In this document: piece by piece, positions 34,504 through 43,600 of the stretch | Layout of the letters: the number at the start of each line of letters is the position of its first letter | How positions within the stretch are numbered: the stretch's first letter is position 1 | Program-made: the position numbers and the translations under genes | Source of the DNA: an uncultured Bacteroidota bacterium | GTDB lineage: Bacteria; Bacteroidota; Bacteroidia; Chitinophagales; Chitinophagaceae | Direction of reading: 5' to 3' | DNA: 64,000 nt | Assembly (NCBI GenBank): GCA_903887415.1 | Contig: CAISPO010000033.1 | Location: 1-64,000, forward strand | Notes under the pieces: generated by a model | Seen by the model: only the letters and a program-made list of their open reading frames with translations | Database searches by the model: none | What the model was told of the DNA's origin: nothing

Positions 34504-34962
34504 CTACCTGTTCGCCAGCCCACGCGCACGGTACAATTCCAGTTCCCGCATGGTTGACTCGGGGATCTTGAACCATTTCTTCATACCATAGGTGTGGTCA
34601 GAAACAATTTCATTGCCATAGAGGTTGTAATACGTAGCATCCATCACGCAGTACTCCTGTGTCTTGCAGTCTATCATCAGCCGGCGCCGGTAATAGCCTA
34701 CTTTTTCAAAACCATCTACATCCTGGTTGCGGCTCGCCCGTGTATTAATTATCTGTAGCCGGAAATCCGCCAGCATGCCGTCAATAGGCTTCACACGTTC
34801 CAGCACCTCTGTCAATCCGCCCGGTCTCTTTATGGTAGATATCACGTGAAATTCTGCGTACCTGTCTATACCGGTACCTAAAAAACCCTGGGCAGCGCAA
34901 TTGCTGAAAACTGCCAGTGCTATCAATATGGAGCACATACTCCTTGCAGGTAAAGTTTTCAT
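34504..34962 (-). CDS. Hypothetical secreted protein, resembles surface-adhesin E family
   Basis: A 152-residue protein with a signal peptide (CSILIALAVFSNCAAQ). The mature part has MIDCKTQEYCVMDATYYNLY, GNEIVSDHTYGMKKWFKIP and STMRELELYRARG. The order Cys, then Y..YG.E, W..IP.ST is like the surface-adhesin protein E domain, but the match is by eye only. A role in adhesion is not established. The 840 bp upstream (34963-35802) contain no other convincing gene. Confidence 0.6.
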   Translation of the reverse strand: MKTLPARSMCSILIALAVFSNCAAQGFLGTGIDRYAEFHVISTIKRPGGLTEVLERVKPIDGMLADFRLQIINTRASRNQDVDGFEKVGYYRRRLMIDCKTQEYCVMDATYYNLYGNEIVSDHTYGMKKWFKIPESTMRELELYRARGLANR

Positions 34963-35802
34963 AGTTTTTTGCGTAAGAATACTCTGGTAATTATTCTCAA
35001 CAACAGCTACTATAAAAAAACTTTGCCTTCCCCGTTAGTACCCATGTTAAAATGCCTTGCCCGTATGTGCTTCAGCATTGCTGCTAAACAAAGAGAACAA
35101 AAGGAAATTGATTTTAAACACGGTATATGTTACGCCCGCCTTACAATTCACCTTATCATTAACCAAAGAACAACTTCTTTCGCCTGCCTTCCTGGTTCTG
35201 CTGCACATAACTTGTATCCATCTCGCCCCCAGGCATTTACCGCCAAAAATTTTTACATCATATCCCGCCTGCGTCACATCACAGTGCGAAAAACGCACTA
35301 CCATAAAACTTCATTTTTTATCTCCCGTTTTTCCTTCGGACCTTTACGCCAAAAAGCAAAAAGATAGTCTTCTTCTTTAAGCATAAATGCATTGCGAACT
35401 TTGCGATTTTCTTTGCTCCCGATAGCTATCGGGATTGCGTGAATTTTTTGTAGGCACATGGAAAAATTGCACAAGCAGCATGGGTAATTTTGGGGCACGA
35501 AATGTGACATCCCGATTGTTTCGGAGAGACATTCGTTTGCTGGAAACTGCAGCCCGCTATCTGCAATCTGCCATCTGCAATTGCCAACTGAAATGCCCCA
35601 CCCTGTGGTATAATGGGAAATGATAAATATTTTTAATAATATCGGCAAAACTGGCTACAGCAGAGGACCACACAGCATTTTACTCAAAACCAAAATGCCC
35701 CACATAAACCCCGAAAAAATATAAAAACAATGGGGCACCGGCTCTTATCGCGGAAAAGTAAGGATAAAACAGTAAATCAGTTAATCACGGTTAACCTGAG
35801 GT
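34963..35802. other. 840-bp intergenic stretch, no convincing gene
   Basis: No frame here has a believable start, composition or family motif. It holds the palindrome CCCGATAGCTATCGGG (35418-35433), a run of CTGCAATCTGCCATCTGCAA-like short repeats (35567-35590) and four copies of TGGGGCA or its complement (35491, 35594, 35695, 35731), two of which could pair across a 28-nt loop. It probably contains the promoter of the 34962 gene and the 3' region of the flippase gene. Confidence 0.6.
35418..35433. repeat. Palindrome CCCGATAGCTATCGGG
   Basis: A perfect 16-bp palindrome. Its core recurs at 28732-28747 (one mismatch) and 33805-33820 (outer bases changed in a compensating way), with degenerate copies in 15288-15345. 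Confidence 0.75.
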
Positions 35803-37143
35803 TCAGACAACCTTCCTCACCAGCAGCTTCAGTTCCGCATACCCAAATCGGAGTATGTCCGGCAGCGGGGGCACCTTCAGGTACCTGTTCAGCTTCATCT
35901 TCCCGAAGATAATGCCCGACGACATAACGAGGAATGAAGCAAATGCCACAGCATACAGGCTCCTGAAAATGGTAAGCCCCACAAGGTCGCCCGCCACATC
36001 AAAGGCCAGCATAACGAGCACTTTGTATAAGTTGTATATGGGCTTGTGGATAATATCCAGCGTCACGCCTATGAACCGGTCGAGGGGATAAGACAGGGCC
36101 AGTACCATCAGCAACCGGAAGATGTTGGCAGCCTCCGTGTTCACATATTTTCCGCCGCCTATCACGTGTATGATGAGGTCGGAGAAGATAACCGTAAACA
36201 CCGTAAGCGGTATGAAGGCTATGGTCAGCATGCCGGTGTATTTCTTAAAGATGTGGATGGTGTGATGGATATTGTCATTATTATACGCTATTGCCATGCC
36301 CGACATGCCGGTGCTTACAAAACTGCGCAGTATGAACTCCACCAGCTCCATCAGCTTCAGCGGCACGGTATAGATAGCCAGCGCAGCCGGGCCCAGTATA
36401 GAGGTGATAATGAATGAGTCGGCGCTGCTGAACAGCCGGGAAGCAACCGTAGAGCCCAGGCTGTACTTGCCAAAATGCACCAGCTCCATAACGCACGCCC
36501 GAGACCGGCTGAAGAAGGTGCGAAACTTACCCAAACCCCACGCCAGCCCCACAACGCTAGCCAGGCAATTGGTAAGGAAGTTGCACCACAGCAGCGCATC
36601 CAGCGACATCTTTTTCAGCAATATCAGCGCCAGGATATAGAGGATCATGGAGCCGCTGTTGATGAGGCGCAGCCATATTATCCGGCCATACTTCTCCTCG
36701 GCCACCAGCACCCAAAAGATGAGGTTGAACGGCAGTGAGCTGATGAACGTGGGGCCAAACCACCGGATGGTGGTAGTAAGCTCTATGTTACGCCCATCGC
36801 CAATAAAGGGAATAAAAGGAAGCGTGGCCACGACCAATACAGCGGTCACCGCAATCGCCAGTAACCATACCGAGCCCAGCACTTCCCTGCCGCGCTCCGC
36901 CGATGTGCCCGCGTAAAACTTGATGGTAGCTGTACCAAGGAACCCATTGCGCACTGCGTCTCCAAGGTTGTAGATAACGGCAAAATAAAACCAGACACCG
37001 GTATCTGCCAGCGACAGCCATCGGGCATAAAGCATCATCAGCACAAACCCCAGCACCGCGATAACGCCGTTTCCCGCAAGGGACAGAAAATGCTTGTTAT
37101 TGAGATCCGAAAGTTTGAGTCGCGCCATTAAGATTTGTTTCAC
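35803..37143 (-). CDS. Oligosaccharide flippase family protein (Wzx/MATE-like)
   Basis: A 446-residue integral membrane protein with 12-14 predicted helices in the polysaccharide-exporter layout: AGNGVIAVLGFVLMMLYARW near the N-terminus, FGKYSLGSTVASRLFSSADS and IITSILGPAALAIYTVPLKL in the middle, and FRLLMVLALSYPLDRF late. Such proteins flip lipid-linked glycans across the inner membrane. The acyltransferase gene lies upstream on the same strand (345 bp away), so both may serve surface polysaccharide assembly. The start could be 37143 or the Met at 37128 (MARLKLSDLNNKHF). Confidence 0.85.
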   Translation of the reverse strand: MKQILMARLKLSDLNNKHFLSLAGNGVIAVLGFVLMMLYARWLSLADTGVWFYFAVIYNLGDAVRNGFLGTATIKFYAGTSAERGREVLGSVWLLAIAVTAVLVVATLPFIPFIGDGRNIELTTTIRWFGPTFISSLPFNLIFWVLVAEEKYGRIIWLRLINSGSMILYILALILLKKMSLDALLWCNFLTNCLASVVGLAWGLGKFRTFFSRSRACVMELVHFGKYSLGSTVASRLFSSADSFIITSILGPAALAIYTVPLKLMELVEFILRSFVSTGMSGMAIAYNNDNIHHTIHIFKKYTGMLTIAFIPLTVFTVIFSDLIIHVIGGGKYVNTEAANIFRLLMVLALSYPLDRFIGVTLDIIHKPIYNLYKVLVMLAFDVAGDLVGLTIFRSLYAVAFASFLVMSSGIIFGKMKLNRYLKVPPLPDILRFGYAELKLLVRKVV

Positions 37144-37195
37144 CGCTTATTCGTCAATATCCGGCACAATAAGTGTTTCGCAAAAAAAGGTCTCT

Positions 37196-37456
37196 CGCAA
37201 AGACGCAAAGGCGCAGTTCCCGCATTTTGTTTTCAAGACCGCAAAGCGCGAGCAAATATGTTTCTGCCGATTGTTAAGGTCCAAACAGTTTCAGCATGTA
37301 AATTAATGAACTTTCCGAAGAGCAGAAAACGATTTGAACAATGAATACATAACCCTGATAATCTTGGATGTTCTATTCCATGTTTTCAATAATTCAGACT
37401 CGCACTTGGCGATCTTTAAAACCAAACGAAAGGCTTGCGAGCTTTGCGTCTTTGCG
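37196..37456. repeat. Inverted repeat bracketing a 230-bp spacer
   Basis: CGCAAAGACGCAAA (37196-37209) and its exact complement TTTGCGTCTTTGCG (37443-37456) are set about 230 bp apart in opposite orientation, with partial matching beyond the 14 bp. The spacer 37144-37488 has no believable gene. It may be a small non-autonomous mobile element remnant or two copies of a dispersed repeat. Confidence 0.5.
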
Positions 37457-37488
37457 CGAAACCCTTTTAGCCTAGCTAGAGCCGTTGC

Positions 37489-38106
37489 TCATACAACCCT
37501 TACCCACTCCTTCGCGGCCTCGTCATAGCGCTTGATGACGCGCGCAGGATTGCCTGCAGCAATGGAGTAGGCAGGAATGTCTTTGGTAACAACGGAGCCC
37601 GCAGCCACTACACAGTGCTTACCTATGGTAACACCAGCGGTGATCACCACGTTGGCGGCTATCCAGCAATCGTCTTCTATCACAATGGGAGCGGTAGTTA
37701 CCGGCTGACTGTGTATAGGTGTTGCCGGATCTTTGTATTCGTGGTTCAGGCCGCTGGCTACTACGTTCTGGGCCAGTATCACATTATTGCCTATTGTTAC
37801 CGGGCCTATGATCACGTTGCCCATGCCCACCAGACTATGGTCACCAATGGCCACTGCGCCCACGCCGTTATTGACGGTAGAAAAGTCTTCGATAGTGGAG
37901 CCGGCACCGAGATGAAAGTTGTTGAAAGGCAACACATCCAGGCGCACATAACGCCTCACTTTTGCGCCCCTGCCACGGGTATGATAAAACCGGTTGAGCA
38001 GCAGCCGCACCCAGAGCCTTGGCCTCGCCTCCCCTTTGGGCACCAGCATACGGTGCACAAACTTTTTCAGGGCTGGATTACTTTTTACTGTTTGCGCAAG
38101 CGGCAT
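37489..38106 (-). CDS. Hexapeptide-repeat acyltransferase
   Basis: A 205-residue protein of the left-handed beta-helix acetyltransferase superfamily. Imperfect hexapeptide repeats run from about residue 65 to 185: GAGSTIEDFSTVNNGVGAVA, GPVTIGNNVILAQNVV, and DDCWIAANVVITAGVTIGKH followed by CVVAAGSVVTKDIP and the closing AGNPARVIKRY. The active-site His is probably in ASGLNHEYKD. It O- or N-acetylates a sugar or similar acceptor with acetyl-CoA. It lies next to a flippase gene, which suggests a glycan substrate. Specificity is not predictable. Confidence 0.88.
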   Translation of the reverse strand: MPLAQTVKSNPALKKFVHRMLVPKGEARPRLWVRLLLNRFYHTRGRGAKVRRYVRLDVLPFNNFHLGAGSTIEDFSTVNNGVGAVAIGDHSLVGMGNVIIGPVTIGNNVILAQNVVASGLNHEYKDPATPIHSQPVTTAPIVIEDDCWIAANVVITAGVTIGKHCVVAAGSVVTKDIPAYSIAAGNPARVIKRYDEAAKEWVRVV

Positions 38107-38124
38107 AGCATGGTCCCGGATTAG

Positions 38125-40131
38125 TTATAATTTCAAAAAACCATCCAACTGCACAAACACTTCGTCTAATATACGCTTTACCTTGTCCACAAGCGCTTTC
38201 ACGGAATCATGGTCTTCATGCCCGGATTTTAGCGCTTCGATCTCACGTATCGGCTTCTTTAACGAAGTGATTCCGAGGCCATCAATAGCTGACTTCATTT
38301 TATGGGCAGACCTCGATAGCTCTACGTATCTCCTGGCCTGCTCCGATATGATCATTTGCCGCAGCTCTGTCACCATCGACTCCAGGAAGGCGTTTATCAT
38401 TTTCTTTATAAATGACGTATCGCCTTTGGCAAATTCATTAATAAAAGACAGGTCATACAGCAGACTGCTTTGCTCAATAAACTCCGCTTCTACTTCCACA
38501 GGGGCCTCTGCTGTTTGCTCTTCGCCTTCGCTGCGTCCCAACACTTTGCTGATTACCCTGAATAGCTTCTCTTCGGTATATGGTTTGGTAACGCACTCAT
38601 TCATCCCCGCTTCCAGGTAATGCAACTGGTCCGTTTTCAAGGCATTAGCAGTAAGCGCGATGATAGGCACAGAAGCCTTGTCATTATTATCCAGCTTTCT
38701 TATTTTCTTTGTAGCAGTAATACCATCCATCTCCGGCATATGAATATCCATCAGCACCAGGTCAAACTCCGTTGATTTCGCTTTATCCAGCGCTTCCTTA
38801 CCGTTGTTTACCATCGTTACCTCGCATCCCCACGACTCAAGAATGTATTGCACCAGGAACTGGTTCAATTCCCAGTCTTCCGCCACAAGTACCCTGGAGC
38901 CCTGGAGGGATTTGTAATCAGGGATAATACTGTTTTCTTTCTTGAGCATTCCCGCATTACCCTTCGCATACGGAATAAGAAAGGTAAAAGTAGTGCCTAC
39001 GTTCACTGCACTTTTTACTGAAACGCTGCCACCGTGCATTTCTATCAGCTCTTTGCAAATGGAGAGCCCAAGCCCGGTGCCTCCGAATTTGCGCGAAGTA
39101 TCAGTAGTAGCCTGCACGAACGGGTTAAAAATGTCCGATAGTTTCTCCGGTTTTATCCCGATCCCTGTGTCTGTTACTTCAAATTCCAGCGTTGTGGACT
39201 TGGTATCGTTGAAGTAATAATAAACGCTTACGTAAATGCCGCCTGAGTTCGTAAACTTCAGGGCATTGCTAAGCAGGTTGTTCAGTACCTGCCCCAGTCG
39301 CGATGGGTCGCCGATCACCACCAGGTCATCAGCCACATTGCTCTTGAACGACAAAGTAACATTCTTTTCTTCCGCCTTAAACTGGAAAGACTGCACGGTA
39401 GCCATTACTTTCTCCTCAAGTTTAAAAGGTATGTGCTCCAGGTCAAATTTGCCCGAAGCTATCTTCTCTATATCAAGGATGTCATTGACAATTGATAACA
39501 GGCTGTTAGCCGATGAGTTGATAAGGTTTGTGTACTTGGTCTGCTGCTCGTTCAGCGGAGTCTTTGACAGTAGATTTGCGATACCCAGCAGGCCGCTAAG
39601 CGGCGTTCTTATCTCATGGCTCATGTTCGCAAGGAAAAATTCCTTAGCCCTCGCGGCCTCTTCGGTGTTCTTCTTATTCTTGCGGAGCTCCTTTTCTATT
39701 TTTATACGCTCGGTGATATCTTGTGAGAAGCCTATGATATAAGGCTCTGTACCATCTTCCTCCACTTTAAAATTCTGGTATAATAAGAATGATTTTTTAT
39801 CTGTCTTGCCGTTCACCCGGAATATACCTTTTGCACTGCCCTTTTCCCTCACTGCATCCATGTATTCGGTATTGAATATAGAAAGGTCATTCCTGGGAAT
39901 GAAATCGGTTATCATCCTGCCTGTTAGCTCTTCTTTTGTAAATCCAAGTTTATCGCACAAAGCAGGGTTAATGGAAAGTAATTTACCCTGGAGATCGTGC
40001 GTAAAGATAAAAGCCTGGCTATAATTAAAAAGGTCTCTGTACCGCTTTTCATTAATTCTTAATTGGTGTTCCAACTGCTTTTGTTGCTCTGTATCGCCAT
40101 GTGCCGTTGCAGACAAATCATGCTTAGCCAA
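38125..40131 (-). CDS. Hybrid sensor histidine kinase (PAS, HisKA, HATPase, receiver, Hpt), main part
   Basis: A 668-residue frame opening with TTG at 40131 inside a longer frame. Order of domains: end of an HNOBA-like domain; PAS domain (RDLFNYSQAFIFTHDLQGK, residues about 30-145); HisKA with the phospho-acceptor in MSHEIRTPLSGLLG; HATPase_c with NLLSNALKF, DTGIGI and GGTGLGLSI; receiver domain with LVLMDIHMPEMDG (phospho-acceptor Asp); Hpt domain with AHKMKSAIDGLG. This is a complete phosphorelay chain in one protein, with the output partner unknown. The true start is upstream: removing one base from the C8 run at 40185-40192 joins it to the 40181-40498 frame. No response regulator gene is adjacent. 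Confidence 0.9.
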   Translation of the reverse strand: MAKHDLSATAHGDTEQQKQLEHQLRINEKRYRDLFNYSQAFIFTHDLQGKLLSINPALCDKLGFTKEELTGRMITDFIPRNDLSIFNTEYMDAVREKGSAKGIFRVNGKTDKKSFLLYQNFKVEEDGTEPYIIGFSQDITERIKIEKELRKNKKNTEEAARAKEFFLANMSHEIRTPLSGLLGIANLLSKTPLNEQQTKYTNLINSSANSLLSIVNDILDIEKIASGKFDLEHIPFKLEEKVMATVQSFQFKAEEKNVTLSFKSNVADDLVVIGDPSRLGQVLNNLLSNALKFTNSGGIYVSVYYYFNDTKSTTLEFEVTDTGIGIKPEKLSDIFNPFVQATTDTSRKFGGTGLGLSICKELIEMHGGSVSVKSAVNVGTTFTFLIPYAKGNAGMLKKENSIIPDYKSLQGSRVLVAEDWELNQFLVQYILESWGCEVTMVNNGKEALDKAKSTEFDLVLMDIHMPEMDGITATKKIRKLDNNDKASVPIIALTANALKTDQLHYLEAGMNECVTKPYTEEKLFRVISKVLGRSEGEEQTAEAPVEVEAEFIEQSSLLYDLSFINEFAKGDTSFIKKMINAFLESMVTELRQMIISEQARRYVELSRSAHKMKSAIDGLGITSLKKPIREIEALKSGHEDHDSVKALVDKVKRILDEVFVQLDGFLKL

Positions 40132-40180
40132 ATCGGATGAAGCAAGACTCTTTTTAACGGCTTCTTCAATTGACGGGGCA

Positions 40181-40498
40181 TTAGCCCCCCCCTATAAAAA
40201 GCAGTTGGTTTTGCTGGTCCAGGAATTCGAACTTGCCGTGCAAACTATTGTTATTTGCGGCAAAATCAAGCGTTACATCCTGCCCTGCTAATTCCTTTAA
40301 TGAATGGAAATCAGCATTTTTTATCCTGGGTGATTTCAGGCTGAAGTTATCGGCAAAAGGCGTCCCATATTCTATTTGCTGCAGTTTGGCGATAGATTTT
40401 CCACAAGAAGCAATTTCAGAATCACAATTAATTAGCAGATAGAATGGAAAAATCCTGTTGAATTGTTCTGTTCCAAACGAGAATACGGGTTCGTGCAT
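40181..40498 (-). CDS. N-terminal HNOBA-like sensor part of the split histidine kinase
   Basis: About 105 residues beginning MHEPVFSFGTEQFNRIFPFY (start at 40498, 63 nt after a predicted transcription start). It reads INCDSEIASCGKSIAKL, NFSLKSPRI, LHGKFEFLDQQNQLLFIGG and then stops in the C8 run. In the other frame the sequence continues ANAPSIEEAVKKSLASSDLA and KHDLSA. The whole resembles the heme-NO-binding associated (HNOBA) domain of soluble guanylate cyclases and some bacterial kinases: FPFH..D....V..G.S, P.I, G.M.YL...LLFLG, SL.EL...GL.LSD...HDA. The ligand is unknown. No H-NOX gene is nearby. It is the 5' end of the kinase gene at 38125. Confidence 0.7.
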   Translation of the reverse strand: MHEPVFSFGTEQFNRIFPFYLLINCDSEIASCGKSIAKLQQIEYGTPFADNFSLKSPRIKNADFHSLKELAGQDVTLDFAANNNSLHGKFEFLDQQNQLLFIGGG

Positions 40499-40568
40499 AA
40501 TCAGCAATAAGTTATTTTCTACCTGCAAGATGCCCAGCACCATTAGATATTTCTGCCTGCAAGCAGTG

Positions 40569-40576
40569 CAAAAATA
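40569..40576 (-). promoter_or_regulatory. Predicted -7 element TATTTTTG for the histidine kinase
   Basis: TAnnTTTG match on the minus strand about 70 bp before the ATG at 40498, and downstream of the giant gene's terminator, so the kinase has its own promoter. Confidence 0.5.
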
Positions 40577-40610
40577 CGCCAAATATGTATTCAATAATAT
40601 ATTTTTCATA

Positions 40611-40650
40611 CAAAAAACGAATGGGGGCACAAAGCCCCCATTCGTTTTTA
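40611..40650 (-). terminator. Strong terminator after the giant gene
   Basis: Perfect 12-bp stem ACGAATGGGGGC / GCCCCCATTCGT (40617-40628 with 40634-40645) with a 5-nt loop. On the minus strand it is followed by TTTTTTG. It lies 15-20 bp after the stop at 40665. Confidence 0.92.
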
Positions 40651-40664
40651 AAATGTGCATGCTA

Positions 40665-43600
40665 TTATTTCTCGATAACAAAATGGAACACCTTGTTTTC
40701 AGTGCCACTATGTACCGTGAGCATATACATTCCATTTGCGAATGTATTGTCCAAAGATACTTTCTCACTGATCTTACCGCCATGCACCATAACCTTGTTG
40801 CTATAAATAACCTGGCCAAGCACATCGGTTACTTCCAGTGATACTTCTTCATCCTGCAGTGTGCCTAAAGAGCCCTTGATGGTGAATGTACCGTTGTTCG
40901 GGTTAGGAACAACTCTGATGTCAACCGGAAGTGCGCTTACTATCACCGGAGTAACGGTAGTGGATACATCGCCATCACCGCTAGTAACTGTGTGGGTGAT
41001 GTTGGCCATACCCGGTGTTACACCGGTTACAGCGCCTGCGTTATCTACCGTAGCTACGTTGGTATTACTACTGTTCCAGGTGCCGCCGGCTACTTCATCA
41101 GCTATGTTCACAACTGTTCCTGTAAACACCGTGGTAGTGCCGCCAACCGTTGCGCCATGTGCCGGTGGTGCCGGAGTATGAACGGTGATCGGCTTGGTAG
41201 CCGTTGCAAAGCAACCGCTGCCGTAAGGTACAGAGTAACTAATAGTCACTGTGCCTGAAGTACCCACACCGGTTACATCTCCTGATGCATCAACGCTGCC
41301 AAGGGCTGAATTGCTGCTGCTCCAGGTACCGCCGCCTGTTAAATCAGACAAGGTGATCGTCATGCCATGACTTACATTGGTAGCACCGGTTATGCCAGAT
41401 ATGGTAACCAGCGCGTTCACGGTAACAGTGGCCGTTGTTGTGCAGGTGTTAGGTGCGGTAAAGATAATTGTAACCGTTCCGGGCGACACGCCATATACAA
41501 CGCCGGCCGCGTTAACAGTAGCCGTTCCAACCGCACTTGAAGCCCACGAAGTGGTAGTCGTCATGTCGGAAAGTATGGTTGTATTGCCCACACCGCATAC
41601 GGAGAGGTTTCCTAAGATAGGTGTTGGCAACGCCCTTACCGTTATAACACTGCTCTTGGCACATCCTGTAGCCAGGCCGTAAGTAATTGTGCTGGTACCA
41701 ACCGTTGTTGAGGTAACATTAGTCACACTTCCGCTGGAACCAGGTGTCAATGTTACCCCACCGCTGTTTGTCCATGTACCGCCGGCTACGAGGTCACTCA
41801 GCGTAATAGATGTTCCGGAACAGAGGAAAGTCGCTCCAACTATACCCGACGGGTTAGGGTTAACTGTTACCACCACCGTTACGGGAACACCGCCTACAGT
41901 ATAAGATATAGTAGCAGTTGCAGAAACAGAGCCTGTTGCTGCCGCTGTCACAATACCTGATGTACCTACAGTCGCAACCAAAGTGTTGCTGCTGTGCCAG
42001 GTACCACCCGGCGTAGCATCGGTCAACGCGGTGGTTGATCCCTGGCAGACACTCAGTGAGCCGGTAATATTTGCAATACCGGAAGCGGTAACCGTAACAA
42101 CATAGGTTGCGTAAGCCGTGCCGCAGCCGTTGGTAACTGTGTAGCTGATCGTCACTGTACCAGCAGCTGCCCCTGTTACAAGGCCGCTGGCAGATACTGT
42201 TGCGTTTGAGTTGCTTGCAGTCCATGTACCGCCTGTTACACCATCTGTAAGCTGATCGGTAAGCCCTATAGTGATGGCCGCAGCCCCTGTGATCGTACCC
42301 GCGGTAAACGCATTAACGGTAACAGGAGTGGTGGTTATCGCAGTACCGCATCCGTTTGTCACCGTATAGGTGATGGTCGAAACACCGCCTGCTACACCGG
42401 TTACATTGCCTGAAGCATCTACACTGCCTATCGCTGTGTTACTGCTGCTCCATGTGCCACCCGTAACTGCATCTGTAAGCGCTAACACCGAACCCGCGCA
42501 TATCGCGCCGGTGTTGCCGGTGATCATGCCCGCATTTGGTAATGGATTAACAGTGAGTATTGCAGTAGCGGCAACTGTACCGCATGAGTTGGTCACTGTG
42601 TATGAGATGGTGGTAGTACCTCCGCCAAGCGCACTTACTGTACCGTATGTATTAATTGTACCGGCAGCAGTATTTGTTGAGCTCCACACACCGCCTGTGG
42701 CTCCATCGCTGAACGTAACCGATGAACCTGCGCACACTGTACCCGAACCGGATATTGAGCCTGCGTTCGGAGCAGCATTTACAGTTACAGTGGTTGTAAC
42801 TGAGCAACCTGAGCCGTATTCTGCATAAGTAATCGTTGCGGTACCGCCGGATCCGAATACACCGGTTAACGTACCATCCGCAGCAATTGAACCTATAGCT
42901 GCATTGCTGCTGCTCCAGGTACCGCCTGATGTTGCATCAGAAAGAACGATCGACGAGCCAGGGCAAACTGCCGAGTTGTTAGTAATTGGTGCAGTTGCCG
43001 CGTTCACAGTCACCACTGCTGTTATGGTACATGTATTAGCGATCGTATAAGTCACTGTTGTTGTTCCAGGCATAAGCGCAGAGGCTACTGCACCAGAATA
43101 GGTAATCGTTGCAACCGCTGTATTACCGCTGGTCCACGATACTGCACCTGATGTAGCATCAGTGAGGAAGGTAGAAGCACCAACACATACCGTCAGCATA
43201 CCGCTGATCGGAGCAGGCTGTGGATTAACATTAATACTTGTAGTTACTGAACAACCTGCGGCCGATGTATAGGTTACCATTGCCGCGCCTGCAGATCCGC
43301 CTGTTACATGACCAGAACCATCCACCAAAATATTAAGGCTTGCTGTGCTCCATGAACCGCCGGACGTAGCATCGGTCAGTGCAACGGTAGAGTTAGCACA
43401 TACAGATGAAGGGCCTGAGATGGCAGCGGTAGCAGGATTCACCGTAATGATAGCACTGGAGCTACAGCCGCTAGGAAGAGTATAGCTAATAGTTGCTGTA
43501 CCTGCCCGAACACCAGTAACGGTACCATCTGTACCCACGGTAGCTGTTGAAGTGCTGCTGCTTGACCAAGCACCTCCGCCGACACCATCAGAATAAAGAG

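Noticed and set aside
34969-35367. Plus-strand frame of 132 codons upstream of the flippase gene
   Set aside because: No family motif, odd composition with many rare-looking residues, an overlapping frame of similar length in another phase, and short dispersed repeats nearby. Likely a chance ORF.
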